This document shows positions 16,146 through 27,284 of a stretch of 64,000 bases of DNA, piece by piece; the first letter of the stretch is position 1, and each line of letters starts with the position of its first letter. The notes beneath the pieces are model-generated. The model ran no database searches, had not been told where the DNA came from, and worked only from the letters and a program-made list of their open reading frames with translations. Position numbers and translations under genes: made by a program. The stretch is taken from positions 12,501 to 76,500 of the forward strand of contig JAMWET010006766.1 in the NCBI GenBank assembly GCA_024036415.1, read 5' to 3'. Source of the DNA: Prochilodus magdalenae (taxonomy: Eukaryota > Chordata > Actinopteri > Characiformes > Prochilodontidae).

Positions 16146-17400
16146 CGAATCAGATGCTCCTAAAACCCACCAGCGATGTCCGAATCGTGGGTGAATCGGT
16201 TCTTATGAATGGCAGTTGATTCTATGTGCCGATTCACAGCTCAACGAGCTTTATGGAACGCCGTTTGGTTCATAACTCCTAGTTCGGCGTCTGTATTGAC
16301 ACGTGGATTGATAAATAAACCAGTTTACACGTTTAAAATTGGGTGCTACCACTTTGTCCAGCCTCCGAGGGGGAAACACAATCACTGTTAGTGAGAACAT
16401 GTTTTGCACTAACTAATCTACACCTTACAAACGCATATACACAACTACGTATATGACACGAGATGGGTACGCAGCCCTAGCACGAGCCAACATGACAACA
16501 ACATAGCCTCTACATCAACAAAGTGTATACTGACGCCAACCACTAGCATGAACGCTCACAGTGGTCCAAACGCCTTAAGACACTCAAAGTTGCTGAAAAT
16601 TAACAAGTTAACATGTTAACAATTAACACAGACGCAAAACTATACGTTAAGAACCAAACAGCTTTTGCTTCTACATCTTTACGTCTGTTTAAAGGGTAAC
16701 TTCAGTGACTTTTCAAAATGTCTGAATGACTAAAGGACTACAATGTAAACAAAGTCATTCAGACAGGTTTGGTGTGAAACGCTCAGGTTTAGAGAAATTC
16801 ACAGAATTAGATTCAATTACAATGGTGGTGATAGGAACCAGACGTCCACCTCTAAAAGCTCCTCCCTCACAGACATGAACTAGTTCTGAATACACTGTCT
16901 GATGTCTGAGACACTGCTCTTCAGTACAGCTCTCACATAATACCAACAATGTCACAGCCACCTGGAATCCTCCTACATTCCAAGTTGCCAACAGGTAGCC
17001 ATAACACCACTTGGCAATGTTCCTAAATAATGAGACTGTCACAACCTTGTGACAACCATACTGAGTCAATGTAAACGGCACCACCTTTTGACAGTGTTGT
17101 CCTGCAAACATGCCCACACTAAACCAGTGGGGCCCCAATGTGGCAAACACATTGGCCTTTTGTGGCCATTCCACACTGGACCAATATGGATTTGCACATG
17201 TATGATGTTGTTGATGTTTATACTGGGGTTTGACAATCAACGCAACGTGAACCCATGTAGATTGACTGCTGATTGCGGATATTAAATAAAATGGCTATAT
17301 TTGGGTTGCAGACACACAAATCTGTGTTGGTAGCCACTCTGAATCACTTTGTTTATATCTCAGTCAATGAATAAAATGGGAATTTTAAATAGCAGAATAG
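16146..17400. other. Unassigned, probably repeat-derived
   Basis: A 161-codon minus-strand frame (17240-16755) is the longest here. It has no recognisable domain and no start or splice context, so I do not call it a gene. Confidence 0.4.
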
Positions 17401-18260
17401 CAGCCTTTGACTGTGAAACTTTTTGTAGCATTGTTTAACAAACTTCTTAGACCTGGCTTTTCTCTTATTGGACTAGCTTTTCCCAGCTTTGACTTGCTTA
17501 GACAGAGTCTTACTAATATTTTTGTTGGACCACCTTTAGCGTTGATCACGGCACACATTCACTGTGGCATCTTTTCCACAAGCTTCTGTAATGTCACACC
17601 ATTTGTTTGTTGCACTCATTCACCCCCCAAGATCTTGTATTGATGATGGGAGATTTAGACCACTGTGCAAAGTCTTCTCCAGCACCTCCCAATGATTCTC
17701 AATGGGGTTCAGGTCTGGACACTTTCACAATTTGTGCCTGATGAATCCTGGAATTGTCATCTTGGAATAGGCCCGTGCCATCAGGAAAGACAAATTCCAT
17801 TGATGGAATAACCAGGTGGTTCAGCATGTTCAGGCAGTCAGCTGAACTCATTCTTTGGGCACGAAACATTGCTGAACCTGGACCTGACCAACTGCAGCCA
17901 CCCCGGATCATAGCACTGCCCCCACAGGCTTGTACAGTAGGCACTAGGCATGATGGAACAGGGCAAATCTGGACTCATCAGACCACATGACCTCCTTCCA
18001 TTGCTCCAGAGTCTAATCTTTATGCTCCCTGAAGCCATTTTTGTTGGTTAGCCTCACTGACAAGTTTTTCTTAAGGCTACACAGCTGTTTAGTCCCAATC
18101 CCTTGAGTTCCCTTCACACTGTGCATGTAGAGATCTTCCTTTCACTATTTAACATGTCCCTAAGTTTCTACTGCTGTTTTTCTGCAATTTAATTTTACCA
18201 AACATTTAAGTGATTGTTGATCAACATATAGTCTTGAATAGTTTCCTCCAACCTCACTCA
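17400..18260 (-). mobile_element. Tc1-like transposon relic
   Basis: On the minus strand this reads like a decayed Tc1-family transposase. Plus-strand phrases such as GGACTCATCAGACCACATGA, AATTGTCATCTTGGAATA and TGCCCCCACAGGCTTGTACA are complements of a transposase gene I recognise from fish Tc1-like elements. Several stops and an internal deletion make it dead. Confidence 0.7.
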
Positions 18261-18628
18261 CCCTCACACCTGTCTTAAATGAGGTGAGATGTAACATTAA
18301 ACGTGATTTGGTTTGTGTATACACAATTAAAATATATTTTTTTAATTAATTTAAAAAATTTTTTTTTAAAAATTAAAAAAAAGAGTTCACTTCTTGTCGC
18401 CCCCAGGTCCGGCATAAAAACGAATCACTGAATCGAGCGTTCATTGTCTCAAAGCGAACCGTACAGTTCAAAGAATCGATTCGGTAAACTAACTACCCAT
18501 CACTAAGAATCCCTTGGCTGTATAAACAAAGAGACCGTGCTCCAAGCCCCGCCCCCACTCTCGGAGGCATAACAACAAACTGAGAGTTTACAGTTTTAAT
18601 ATATGTAATAAAAGAAGTTATTATTTAC

Positions 18629-18889
18629 CTTGTGATCCCATAAATCCCCCTTAACTGCAGGTTTATTAGCCTGTTCAGAAAAGAAAATACGCACAGGTCA
18701 GATCGAGACATTTTAGCAGGTAGACTAATCTATAATCGATAGCAGACACTGTTGCACGTTTGTCCGCTTGCTAGCCAGTGTTGTGGTTTATTAGCTAGGC
18801 TAAATCGTGTCTCTCACCTTCTGCACTGACTCTGCCCGAAGAGGTCGGTGTGTTGGGGAATCTACTGTGAGTTGGAAGTACTTTTCCAT
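18629..18889 (-). other. Two candidate upstream exons with a small open frame
   Basis: On the minus strand an ATG at 18889 opens 24 codons (starts MEKYFQLTVDSP) to the donor CAGAAG|GTGAGA at 18818. After a 147-nt intron, the acceptor TTTCTGAACAG precedes a 42-nt exon, 18670-18629, open in the same frame (ANKPAVKGDLWDHK) with donor CACAAG|GTAAAT. If joined to the dtx3 acceptor at 13858 the frame runs FHLMR then stops, overlapping the dtx3 ATG. This could be a dtx3 5' leader with an upstream reading frame, or a separate transcript. Surroundings are CpG-rich. Confidence 0.35.
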
Positions 18890-19099
18890 TCGACGAAACG
18901 ACGAGACAGGCGCTGTGTTCACCTTTAAACGATACCGGAGTCGAACAGGCCCCGAGCACAGATCCCAAAGAGGCTCGAGTCTGCCTAAACCTCCCCACAT
19001 CCACACACCAGCTCAGGCTGTCCCTCTGCTCTCCCGTCCTTGGACACAGAAGGCGTGTAAACAGTAAAAGCAGTCATGGCTCCGTTTGTTTTCGGTCAG

Positions 19100-19525
19100 T
19101 TACAGCGACTGTGTGTTTTAGTTCCTGATCGTACTGACACCGCACACTGCCTGTTTCTGTGTCATCTTTTCCTTTGCCACAGTTCCCCACATTACAATGG
19201 ATCACACGTAGGACGCATGATAACATAAGCAGGAAGTTCGTCACTCCTGGATCGGACAGGATTAAAGTCCAGGCTGATCTGCCCGCTGCATGGCGCCCTA
19301 GTTCAGTCTAAACGCTGAATGACACTTAAGAGGCTTTTTCCGATTTTCAATTAATCTGCTGTCAGATTAGCAGGAGATTAAAGGTGCTGCTTGTGCACTT
19401 CTTGCTGAATCAGTTTTTTAGAATAAAAGTCCCAAATGTTTCTGATGTCAGTATGATCTATTCATATTTGTTTTATTGATTTATTTTAAATGTTTGTCAA
19501 ACCAGAACTGAATTTGTTAACCTAA
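19100..19525. other. Intergenic, no gene recognised
   Basis: Unique-looking DNA; no motif recognised. Confidence 0.45.

Positions 19526-19530
<5 letters not shown>

Positions 19531-19613
<83 letters not shown>
19531..19613. repeat. (TC)n microsatellite
   Basis: About 80 bp of pure TC dinucleotides. Confidence 0.98.
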
Positions 19614-19614
<1 letters not shown>

Positions 19615-19620
19615 CTGCTC

Positions 19621-19691
<71 letters not shown>
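19621..19691. repeat. (GATA)n microsatellite
   Basis: About 17 perfect GATA units, joined directly to the 40-bp minisatellite. Confidence 0.98.
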
Positions 19692-20330
19692 GAGTATAGT
19701 TTAGGGTTTAAGAGTATAGTGTGGGGTTAAGGAGTATAGTTTAGGGTTTAAGAGTATAGTGTGGGGTTAAGGAGTATAGTTTAGGGTTTAAGAGTATAGT
19801 GTGGAGTTAAGGAGTATAGTTCAGGGTTTAAGAGTATAGTGTGGGGTTAAGGAGTATTGTTTAGGGTTTAAGAGTATAGTGTGGGGTTAAGGAGTATAGT
19901 TTAGGGTTTAAGAATATAGTGTAAGGTTAAGAAGTATAGTTTAGGGTTTAAGAGTATAGTGTGGGGTTAAGGAGTATAGTTTAGGGTTTAAGAGTGTAGT
20001 GTGTGGTTAAGGAGTGTAGTTTAGGGCTTAAGAGTATAGTGTAACGTTTAGGAGTATAGTTTAGGGTTTAAGAGTGTAGTATGGGGGTTAAGAGTATAGT
20101 GTAAAGTTTAGGGGTATAGTTTAGGGTTTAAGAGTATAGTGTAAGGTTAAGGAGTATAGTTTAGGGTTTAAGAGTATAGTGTGGGGTTAAGGAGTATAGT
20201 TTAGGGTTTAAGAGTATAGTGTGGGGTTAAGGAGTATAGTTTAGGGTTTAAGAGTATAGTGTAAGGTTTAAGGGTATTGTTTAGGATTTAAGAGTATAGT
20301 GTAGGGTTTAAGAGTATAGAGTAGAGTTTA
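19692..20330. repeat. 40-bp minisatellite with two 20-bp halves
   Basis: About 16 copies of a 40-bp unit made of GAGTATAGTTTAGGGTTTAA and GAGTATAGTGTGGGGTTAAG. The halves are themselves related, so the array arose from a 20-bp unit. A more degenerate continuation lies at 20445-20815. Confidence 0.95.
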
Positions 20331-20444
20331 AATATAAGAAATTACAATAAAACAATATTACACACTCGAGAACTAATAGTGCAGTGAATAATAAACAGAG
20401 CAGAGATGGAATGGAACACTGGAACAGTATACAGTGCTTTATTT

Positions 20445-20815
20445 ATGAGTATAGTGTAACGTTTAGGAGTATAGTTTAGGGTTTAAGAGTGTAGTGTAGG
20501 GGTTAGGAGTATAGTGTAAGGTTGGAGGGTATAGTTTAGGATTTAAGAGTATAGTGTAAGGTTTAAGGGTATTGTTTACGATTTAAGAGTACAGTGTAAG
20601 GTTTAAGAGTATAGTTTAGGAGCATAGTGTAAGGTTTAAGACTATAATTTAGGGTTTAGAAGTATAGTGTAAGGTTTAAGACTATAGTTTAGGGTATAAG
20701 AGTATAGTTTGAGGTTTAGACGTATAGTGTAAGGTTTAAGACTATAGGGGATAAGAGTGTAGTTGAGGGTTTAGAAGTATAGTGTAAGGTTTACGACTAT
20801 AGTGTAAGGGGATTG
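20445..20815. repeat. Degenerate continuation of the 20/40-bp minisatellite
   Basis: The same GAGTATAGT...AAGGTTTA motif with variable spacing, separated from the main array by about 115 bp of other sequence (20331-20444). Confidence 0.85.
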
Positions 20816-20959
20816 TTTAACTACTCATGAGTGTAATGTGTGCCACGTCGTTTTTAACCGCTACCCAAGTGATTGATTAATAAATTATTAATTTAAAATT
20901 CTGTCCTAAACTGTTAAATACAGTGCACATGTTAAACTTCACAGGCTGAAAACCTTAGA

Positions 20960-21228
20960 ACACACGTTACCATGGATACGCAGCGGCTTCGTGAACGCGC
21001 AGTGGAAGATGCCAGAAAGCGCGAGCTGCGTCACCCCGCGCAAAGAGGAGACACGCGAGGAGGCGGCAGGAGGTTTGCGCTAACGAGAACAGCGGCAGCA
21101 ACACCAGCAGGGCTGTTCACTTATTCTGTGTGCTGGTGGGAGATTTAGCGCGCGTCAAGCACATCCCTCGAAACACGAGGGCACTAGGCTGAAACACTCA
21201 TAACTTTGTGGAAAGCTGAGAACGACAT
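20960..21228 (+). promoter_or_regulatory. ptges3: ptges3 promoter / first exon region, CpG-rich
   Basis: CpG density is high from about 20980 to 21180 (GCGCGAGCTGCG, CCCCGCGC, GCGCGCGTC). No TATA box is seen, as expected for a broadly expressed co-chaperone gene. The region leads into the exon that ends with the first two bases of the start codon at 21227-21228. The transcription start is not visible from sequence. Confidence 0.6.
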
Positions 21229-23762
21229 GTAAGTTTTCTACTAGCGATGTAGACGCGAACTTGTTAGCTAGCTAGCCAGATAAGCTAAGCTAGCTAGTTA
21301 GCAGTACGTATTATCGGCTAGCGATAGGGCTAGCCAGCTAAGTAGCTAAAGCTTTCTTCCTATTTAGAGCTATTTGAAGAAGCTGAATTAATACTTAGCG
21401 TTTTTATGGGAAATGTCTATGAGAGATGTGTAGGCTCTTTAGCTAAAGCAGAGGGACCGCAGGTTTTTCCCGCGGTGTGCTAACGTTAGCTGATAGTAAG
21501 CACTCGCTAATTCAGGGAGCTAGCTAAGCCTGCAGGAGATAAATGCCCGTCACTATGGCCTCTGCTCAACGCAGCTAGTTAGCTAGCCAGGCGTGCACGA
21601 CTTAGCAGTCATCGGCAAATGGCTGGGAAGATGTTTTAATTTCCCAGAGCATTGGCGCTTTGCAAAACCATTGAAAAGTCTAAGGAGAAGACTGGCTGCC
21701 GTCTGCGAGTTGTTCTGAATTAATGGTGGCTTTGTTTTCCAGATAACTATGGCCTTTCGGCATCATCTTGCAGACTTAATTCCCATGTGCTAGCTAGCGG
21801 TGATTGATATATAGCTCGCCATATAACTGTGTTTTACGCGCTGAGCTCAGGCTGTTGTTGCAGGTGGGCGAGGCGCTGTAAATGCTTCTGCGCAACATCA
21901 TGTGTAACCTAGCCAACTTCTCCCAAAGGTTAGGATTCAGTATGGATGCTCAGTAGCTAGCCATGCTAGCTAGTTAACGTTAGCTAGCCATAGTCATTTA
22001 AACTGGCGCCCACTCTCGACCATGAGGTTCAGGTTAAGCATGGCAACAGTTTTGTGTTTCCTTGTACAGTCGAGCTACATTATCAGCGTTTAAGGATATT
22101 ACTGTTGCACAGTTCATTAAAAGCACAACTAGCACTTGTTTGCTAACCTCGCTAGTAGCCTACCGCTTAAATGTAGCTTCTGCTAGTGTTGCCAAGGTAA
22201 CGATGGCCATCACCTAGTCACCCACTTCACACGACAGGAGTTTGAGGTGTTTGGGTTTTCACAGGTCAGCTTCTGTATAGGTTGTGCTTGAGTTAGTCGT
22301 GCAGTGTGTTGGAGAATGGTTTCTGGTAAAGTTGATCAGTTTAAATGGACCCCTACTTGCTTTGACCTACATGCCACTTTAGCCATGCTATGGATAACAC
22401 CACCACCACCTACCTAGTACTCTAACTAGTACTTATTCTAATGTACTTCATCACGTTCCCTCAGTATTTCTTATGTCTCTCTCTTTTAACAGGCAGTCAG
22501 CAACTGCTAAGTGGTATGACAGGCGGGACTCTGTCTTTGTTGAATTCTGTGTAGAGGACAGCAGAGATGTTGAAGTGAAATTTGATAAATCAAAGCTTGA
22601 TTTCAGGTAAGACTTCACGGTCACGTTTACTCTGGATCCTGGTGTTGTTTCTCAGCCCTCATACACCGTCTTGTTATCGTTCAGTTGTGTAGGTGGAGTT
22701 GATACTGTCAAATATCACAATGAAGTAGACCTTTTTGAGGCAATCGATCCAAATGTAAGTATGAAAGAGTTTTCTTTATGGTTTTCTTGAGCAGGTGATG
22801 TGCTAAATATGTACTGAAGGGTGTTTTTATTTTTATTTTCAGGAGTCAAAACACAAACGCACAGACAGAACTGTGTTTTGTTGTCTAAGAAAAGCAGAAT
22901 CAGGCAAGTCATGGCCGAGGTTAACAAAAGACAAAACAAAGGTGCGATTTCTTTTTAATTGTTTGCGTGAATAATGTAGTCTGTGTGGTGCTGGATTGTG
23001 CTTATTCTGTATTAACTTGGCTTCTTCAGCTGAATTGGCTCAGCGTTGATTTCAATAACTGGAAAGACTGGGAAGATGATTCAGATGAAGAGTTGTCCAG
23101 CTATGACCGTTTCTCAGAGGTGAGTGTCATCGACACTGAGAAGTACTGTAAAATGTTTTCCCATAGGAGCAGTGCTAAATGTTCTGGTATTTTTTTTTTA
23201 TTTTTTATTTTTTTATTGCAGATGATGAACAACATGGGAGGGGAAGACGATCTGCCTGACATGGATGGTGCAGATGATGTAAGAACACGTCCTTTTCGTG
23301 AAAAACAAAACCATGCTTTGTTTAATATTTTCCGTGTTTCATATTTCGTATTTTCACATTTTCTGCATGTTTGGCCCCTAAGATCAAATCATCAACTAGT
23401 GTACAATTCTGGGTCACTCCACACAATAGCTAGTCAAAAAATCCAGCTCTTGTGTCTCCGCTGTGAAGTGGCTGTAGGACTTCTATCTAAAGTATCTAAA
23501 ATAATTCGCTTAGACAGGAAATACCTAATTCAGTTAATGTAGATGTGTCTGCTTGTGTCCTTAAAGACATTTATGTTTTCTTCTTTTGTTTTTAATTGCA
23601 GGAGGATTCTGCAGATAGCGATGATGAGAGTAAGTCTGCCTGGATCGTGTTTTGTTACGTCAGGCCAGAACTTTTAGTTGTTGTGTGTGTGTATATACTG
23701 TATATGTGTTTGTGAAACTTACTAGATGTGTCTTAATTACAGAGATGCCAGATCTTGAGTGA
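21227..23762 (+). CDS. ptges3: p23 Hsp90 co-chaperone / prostaglandin E synthase 3 (eight exons)
   Basis: Coding exons: 21227-21228, 22493-22606, 22685-22754, 22843-22941, 23030-23119, 23222-23278, 23602-23629 and 23743-23762. All introns are GT-AG and phases agree; 480 nt give 159 aa plus TGA (human p23 is 160 aa). The first coding exon gives only AT; the G comes from exon 2 after a 1264-nt intron. Residues 1-~110 form the CS/p23 beta-sandwich (KWYDRRDSVFVEF, with Tyr9 as in the human protein; WPRLTK at 86-91; LNWLSVDFNNWKDW at 96-109). An acidic tail follows (MMNNMGGEDDLPDMDGADD to KMPDLE). p23 stabilises ATP-bound Hsp90 with client proteins in the cytosol and has reported PGE synthase activity. 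I cannot tell which teleost paralogue this is. Confidence 0.97.
21229..22492 (+). other. ptges3: ptges3 intron 1
   Basis: The donor is AT|GTAAGT and the acceptor CTCTTTTAACAG. The intron is unusually rich in GCTAGCTAGC/TTAGCTAGC and TAACGTTAGC-type palindromic words (about 21260-21350, 21480-21600, 21950-21985). Confidence 0.85.
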
Positions 23763-24775
23763 ATCTCCGAAGGATGTCACCTTGTGGCAGACGAGAAGGA
23801 TCATCACTTACCTGTTGTTTGAAGAAAAAGGCTAGTTATGAGTTGGTAATCATTAACGGGAGAAAAAAAAATCCAAAACAAAAAGGCCTATGTTTTGAGC
23901 TGTTTTCCAGAATCTGAGTGTCACGAGTGTTGCGCCAGAGTAGTACCATTGTGTTGATGGCTGTCTTCAGTCATCAGCAGTGCTGTCTTTACCTTTTTAT
24001 TCTGCATGGACAATTTGAAGTTCTCCATGATGTTTTGTGGATTCTAGTTATCGTCCATTTACTCAGCATTGGATGTGGAGGCGGGTAGTGCCGAGATGCA
24101 GCAATCTTCACCTTTACCCATGATATCAGTAAGCTGTCCATCATATAGCACATACACCTTGTAACCCCCAGTGATTAGAATACTTAACGTTTAATTTTTT
24201 CCCCCCTCCGATATTTGCATTAGACCCGGTCCAGAGTGTAAATTTCGTTCATATTTTTGTTAGTCAGTTTTTCTTATTTTGTGTGTGCGACTGAAGCAAG
24301 CATCCTCCTCAAACTCGTGCTTCTATGTTCAACCGCAGATACTAGCCAAATCATGTACTGGCTTTAAACATAGCCACGTTTGACCATTTTATAGACCTCT
24401 GAGACGGGGTTTTATCCACCAGATAGGTTGAGTCCTGACAGTACACATCGCTTTACAGAAATGATTTCGATTCAGTAGTCATCAGTCATCGTCACACCCG
24501 AACGTGTAGCAGGCATCTGAACACTGATATCTTCCATTTATGTAAAAAGAAGTGATACGATGTAAGCTTCACCGCTGTACAGAACAAAAGGGTAACTTTT
24601 CAATAGCTGACCAAATTGTGTTTGCACTCCTAATATCAATGCAAGTGTGACTAAAACAAACAAAAATGATGTTTATGTTGTGCTAACCTGTCACCACAGG
24701 TTGAGGAACTTAAGTTTGTTAAACGCAGTGGGGTTTTGTCTACATATTTCTAATAAACTGTCTCTAAACAACTGC
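23763..24775 (+). other. ptges3: ptges3 3' UTR with AATAAA at 24752
   Basis: About 1 kb of non-coding sequence follows the stop. A canonical AATAAA at 24752-24757 is followed within about 25 nt by a CA-rich then GT-rich stretch (ACTGCCTTGTGTTGG), fitting a cleavage site near 24775. The 24647-24850 open frame is not credited. Confidence 0.65.
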
Positions 24776-25200
24776 CTTGTGTTGGGTAATCCATGGAGGA
24801 CACATGTACTCATCCCTTTTAAGGTCAGGAATGGCGGTGGTGGACAGTAATGAAGTAAATGTAATTGGTTACTGTAGTTAAATAGCTTTTGGTTTACGTG
24901 ATGAATGAATGGCGGTCTATGGCGATACCCTTCTATTGAAGACTGGTGGACTGAGAGACACTAGTCTCTTTACCTAAACCGATCTGATTAAGAGTCTTGT
25001 TCTAGAAATGATAATGGGACATTACAGCCATAGTCAATCATTTACTTTTCATATTCAACTTCTGCTTCTTTAGACAGGGCGTCTCTGCTTTAACTCAAGT
25101 ACATGGTCCACCTTTGGTCAGTAGTTGGGTATGATGTCAGGTGATGTAATAAAGGCTTCTTGTTTTCAGACTTAGCTGTTTTCTATACTGTTAGTTTCTT
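24776..25200. other. Intergenic, no gene recognised
   Basis: Nothing identified downstream of ptges3. Confidence 0.45.
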
Positions 25201-25244
25201 TGCGATGTTTAGCAAGTTGACAATGGTGAAGGTGCCTGCTATTA

Positions 25245-25430
25245 GAATCTTGTCAAGTGGCTTTTATTGTCATTACAGCTTTGTACCAGCACACAGTGAA
25301 ATGAAATTACGTTTTTTCCAGAACTATGGTGGCATATGGAACAAAACGAGAACAAGAAACAATACAGAACAGACTCAAAGTGCTACGTGCAAGACGATAA
25401 ATAAAACATAAGGTGCATAGAAATTTAACA
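25245..25430. mobile_element. Retroelement-like fragment
   Basis: GTGGCTTTTATTGTCATTAC followed by CACACAGTGAAATGAAATTA resembles a retroelement 3' end common in fish. The boundaries are approximate and no coding sequence is present. Confidence 0.4.
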
Positions 25431-25914
25431 TGCTATGATGTATAATTAAAAGGGATTAAATGCAGATTATAATTAAAAGAGAACTCTCCCAGTTAAGAAT
25501 TCAATGGTAATGGTGTAAAGTGTGTTTTGATGTGGAGAAAGTTCTGACTCCGAAAGGAACCAGGGGTCCCAATGTCTGCAACACAGCCATTTTATTTACT
25601 ATCCAGAACCACCAGTTAGTGTTCTTTGGTGACTTTTGGTTTTCCTCTAGATCATCGTTCCTGTAGCACTTTCCCATAATTTAACTAGAAAAGTGCATTT
25701 CCTGAAGGAAACGCGGGATGGTTGTGCAGCTTGCTCCGTGAGGAACGAGGGAGTAAACGAGTGCGGGTTGGTATGACTGGATTAACGTTTGGGGGCCTGC
25801 CTTTAGTGAGTACGTGAAATTTGGTGGCTCTCAGGCAAATGGAAACATTACTGCTTGGTATGGGTCGAAAATGACCGAATCACCAAATTCCTGCAATGCA
25901 CAACTATAATACAT

Positions 25915-26712
25915 GCAAGAATAGTGTCAACCAGAAGGAGTCAATCAACAGGAATGAAACCGTGGGTAGGTTTGACCTTGGGACATGCTAATGATTTAAG
26001 TTTCCTGGTCGGCCGTACATGTGACATAAGCAAGGATGAACCTTATCGCTGTACCTGACTGACCCAACAGCCACGATTGCAGACATTCACAGAGCAGTGG
26101 TGCCTCCATGAGTCATCCTGTTAGTGCCAGCACTTTTGGCAGACGGCTGCATGACGCAGGACTACATGCACACTGACTGTTGTGACGACTGTCCTTAACA
26201 CCACCTCAACATCACCAAAGCCTGCAATGGTGTCATGGCAGACTCAGAGTGACTCTGAATGGCAGCAGGTCATCTTCAATAATGAGTCCTGCTTTTGTTT
26301 TGGTGGAGACGACCAACGAATCGGTGTGAGGAGGCACCATGATCAGCACCAAGATGAATGGTTTGTTGTCAAGGGTCACATGTCCAGATGGCCTAGTGTC
26401 AGTCCACCTCCACCCCTACCGCACCATCTGCAGTAACTGTGTGAGGATATTCAAGCTATTCTTCATATCAGATTATCACAGGACACCATTAGGAACCTCC
26501 ACAACTCGATGCCGAGACGTCTGGCATGTTGGGTTAGCAAACATGGCGGCACGACTCCACACTGAGAGACAGACTTCTGTATGTGTAGCTCAATAAATAT
26601 TCCCCATATCAGTCTAAATCTATCATCATTTATTGTTCCTGGTAACCTTTATCTTCCTTCCCAACAGCACTGCAGTCCCACCCTTCCTTCTGGGTGCAGC
26701 TATTAATTAGAA
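25915..26712 (+). mobile_element. Tc1-like relic (family A, longest copy)
   Basis: The longest family A copy. The translation at 26182-26436 reads like the catalytic-core region of an IS630/Tc1 transposase (VIFNNESCFCFGGDDQRIG then HQDEWFVV). Downstream come GGACACCATTAGGAACCTCC, GCTCAATAAATATT and the end CCTTCTGGGTGCAGCTATT. Stops and the loss of the left inverted end make it inactive. Confidence 0.7.
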
Positions 26713-26732
26713 TATGTTTGAAACCAAACCTA

Positions 26733-27256
26733 CAGGGGTTGGACAATGAAACTGTCATTTTAGTGTGGGAGGTCTCATGGCTAAATTGGACCAGCCTGGT
26801 GGCCAATCTTCATTAATTGCACATTGCACCAGTAAGAGCAGAGTGTGAAGGTTCAGTTAGCAGGTAAGAGCACAGTTCTGCTCAAAATACTGCAATGCAC
26901 ACAGCATTATGGGTGACATACCAGAGTTCAAAAGAGGACAAACTGTTGGTGCACGTCTTGCTGGCGCATCTGTGACCAAGACAGCAAGTCTTTGTGATGT
27001 ATCAAGAGCCACGGTATCCAGGGTAATGTCAGCATACCACCAAGAAGGACGAACCTCCACCAGCATCACGTAGTGACCTGGCCACTATCCTGCAAGAAGA
27101 ATGGCTTAAACTCCCTCTGACCACTGTGCAGGACGCAGTATATGTCATTCCCAAGACCAACTGACGCTGTATTGGCCGCAAAAGGAGGCCCTACACCATA
27201 CTAATAAATGATTGTGGTCTAAAACCAGGTGTTTCAGTTTCATTGTCCCACCCCTG
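26733..27256 (+). mobile_element. Internally deleted Tc1-like element, copy 1
   Basis: Starts CAGGGGTTGGACAATGAAAC and ends GTTTCATTGTCCCACCCCTG, with TA on both sides. It keeps the start of a transposase gene (translates around MGDIPEFKRGQTVGARLAGA) and jumps directly to the C-terminal part (GGACGAACC|TCCACCAGCATCACG). Copy 2 at 39281-39813 has the same jump. Confidence 0.9.
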
Positions 27257-27284
27257 TATGTGTCAGACATCCGTTAAATACATT

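Noticed and set aside
16755..17240. 161-codon minus-strand frame
   Set aside because: Longest unassigned frame in non-repeat DNA, but it shows no domain, signal or splice pattern; probably chance or repeat-derived.
16185..18500. One large element bounded by GAATCGGTTC-like words at 16190 and 18480
   Set aside because: The end similarity is short and imperfect and I could not define termini or a target duplication.
19692..20330. Interstitial telomeric repeat
   Set aside because: TTAGGGTTTA occurs once per 40-bp unit, not as (TTAGGG)n, so it is a minisatellite.
22967..23542. 191-codon plus-strand frame
   Set aside because: Reads through ptges3 exon 5 and its flanking introns; the true exons are much shorter with clear splice sites.
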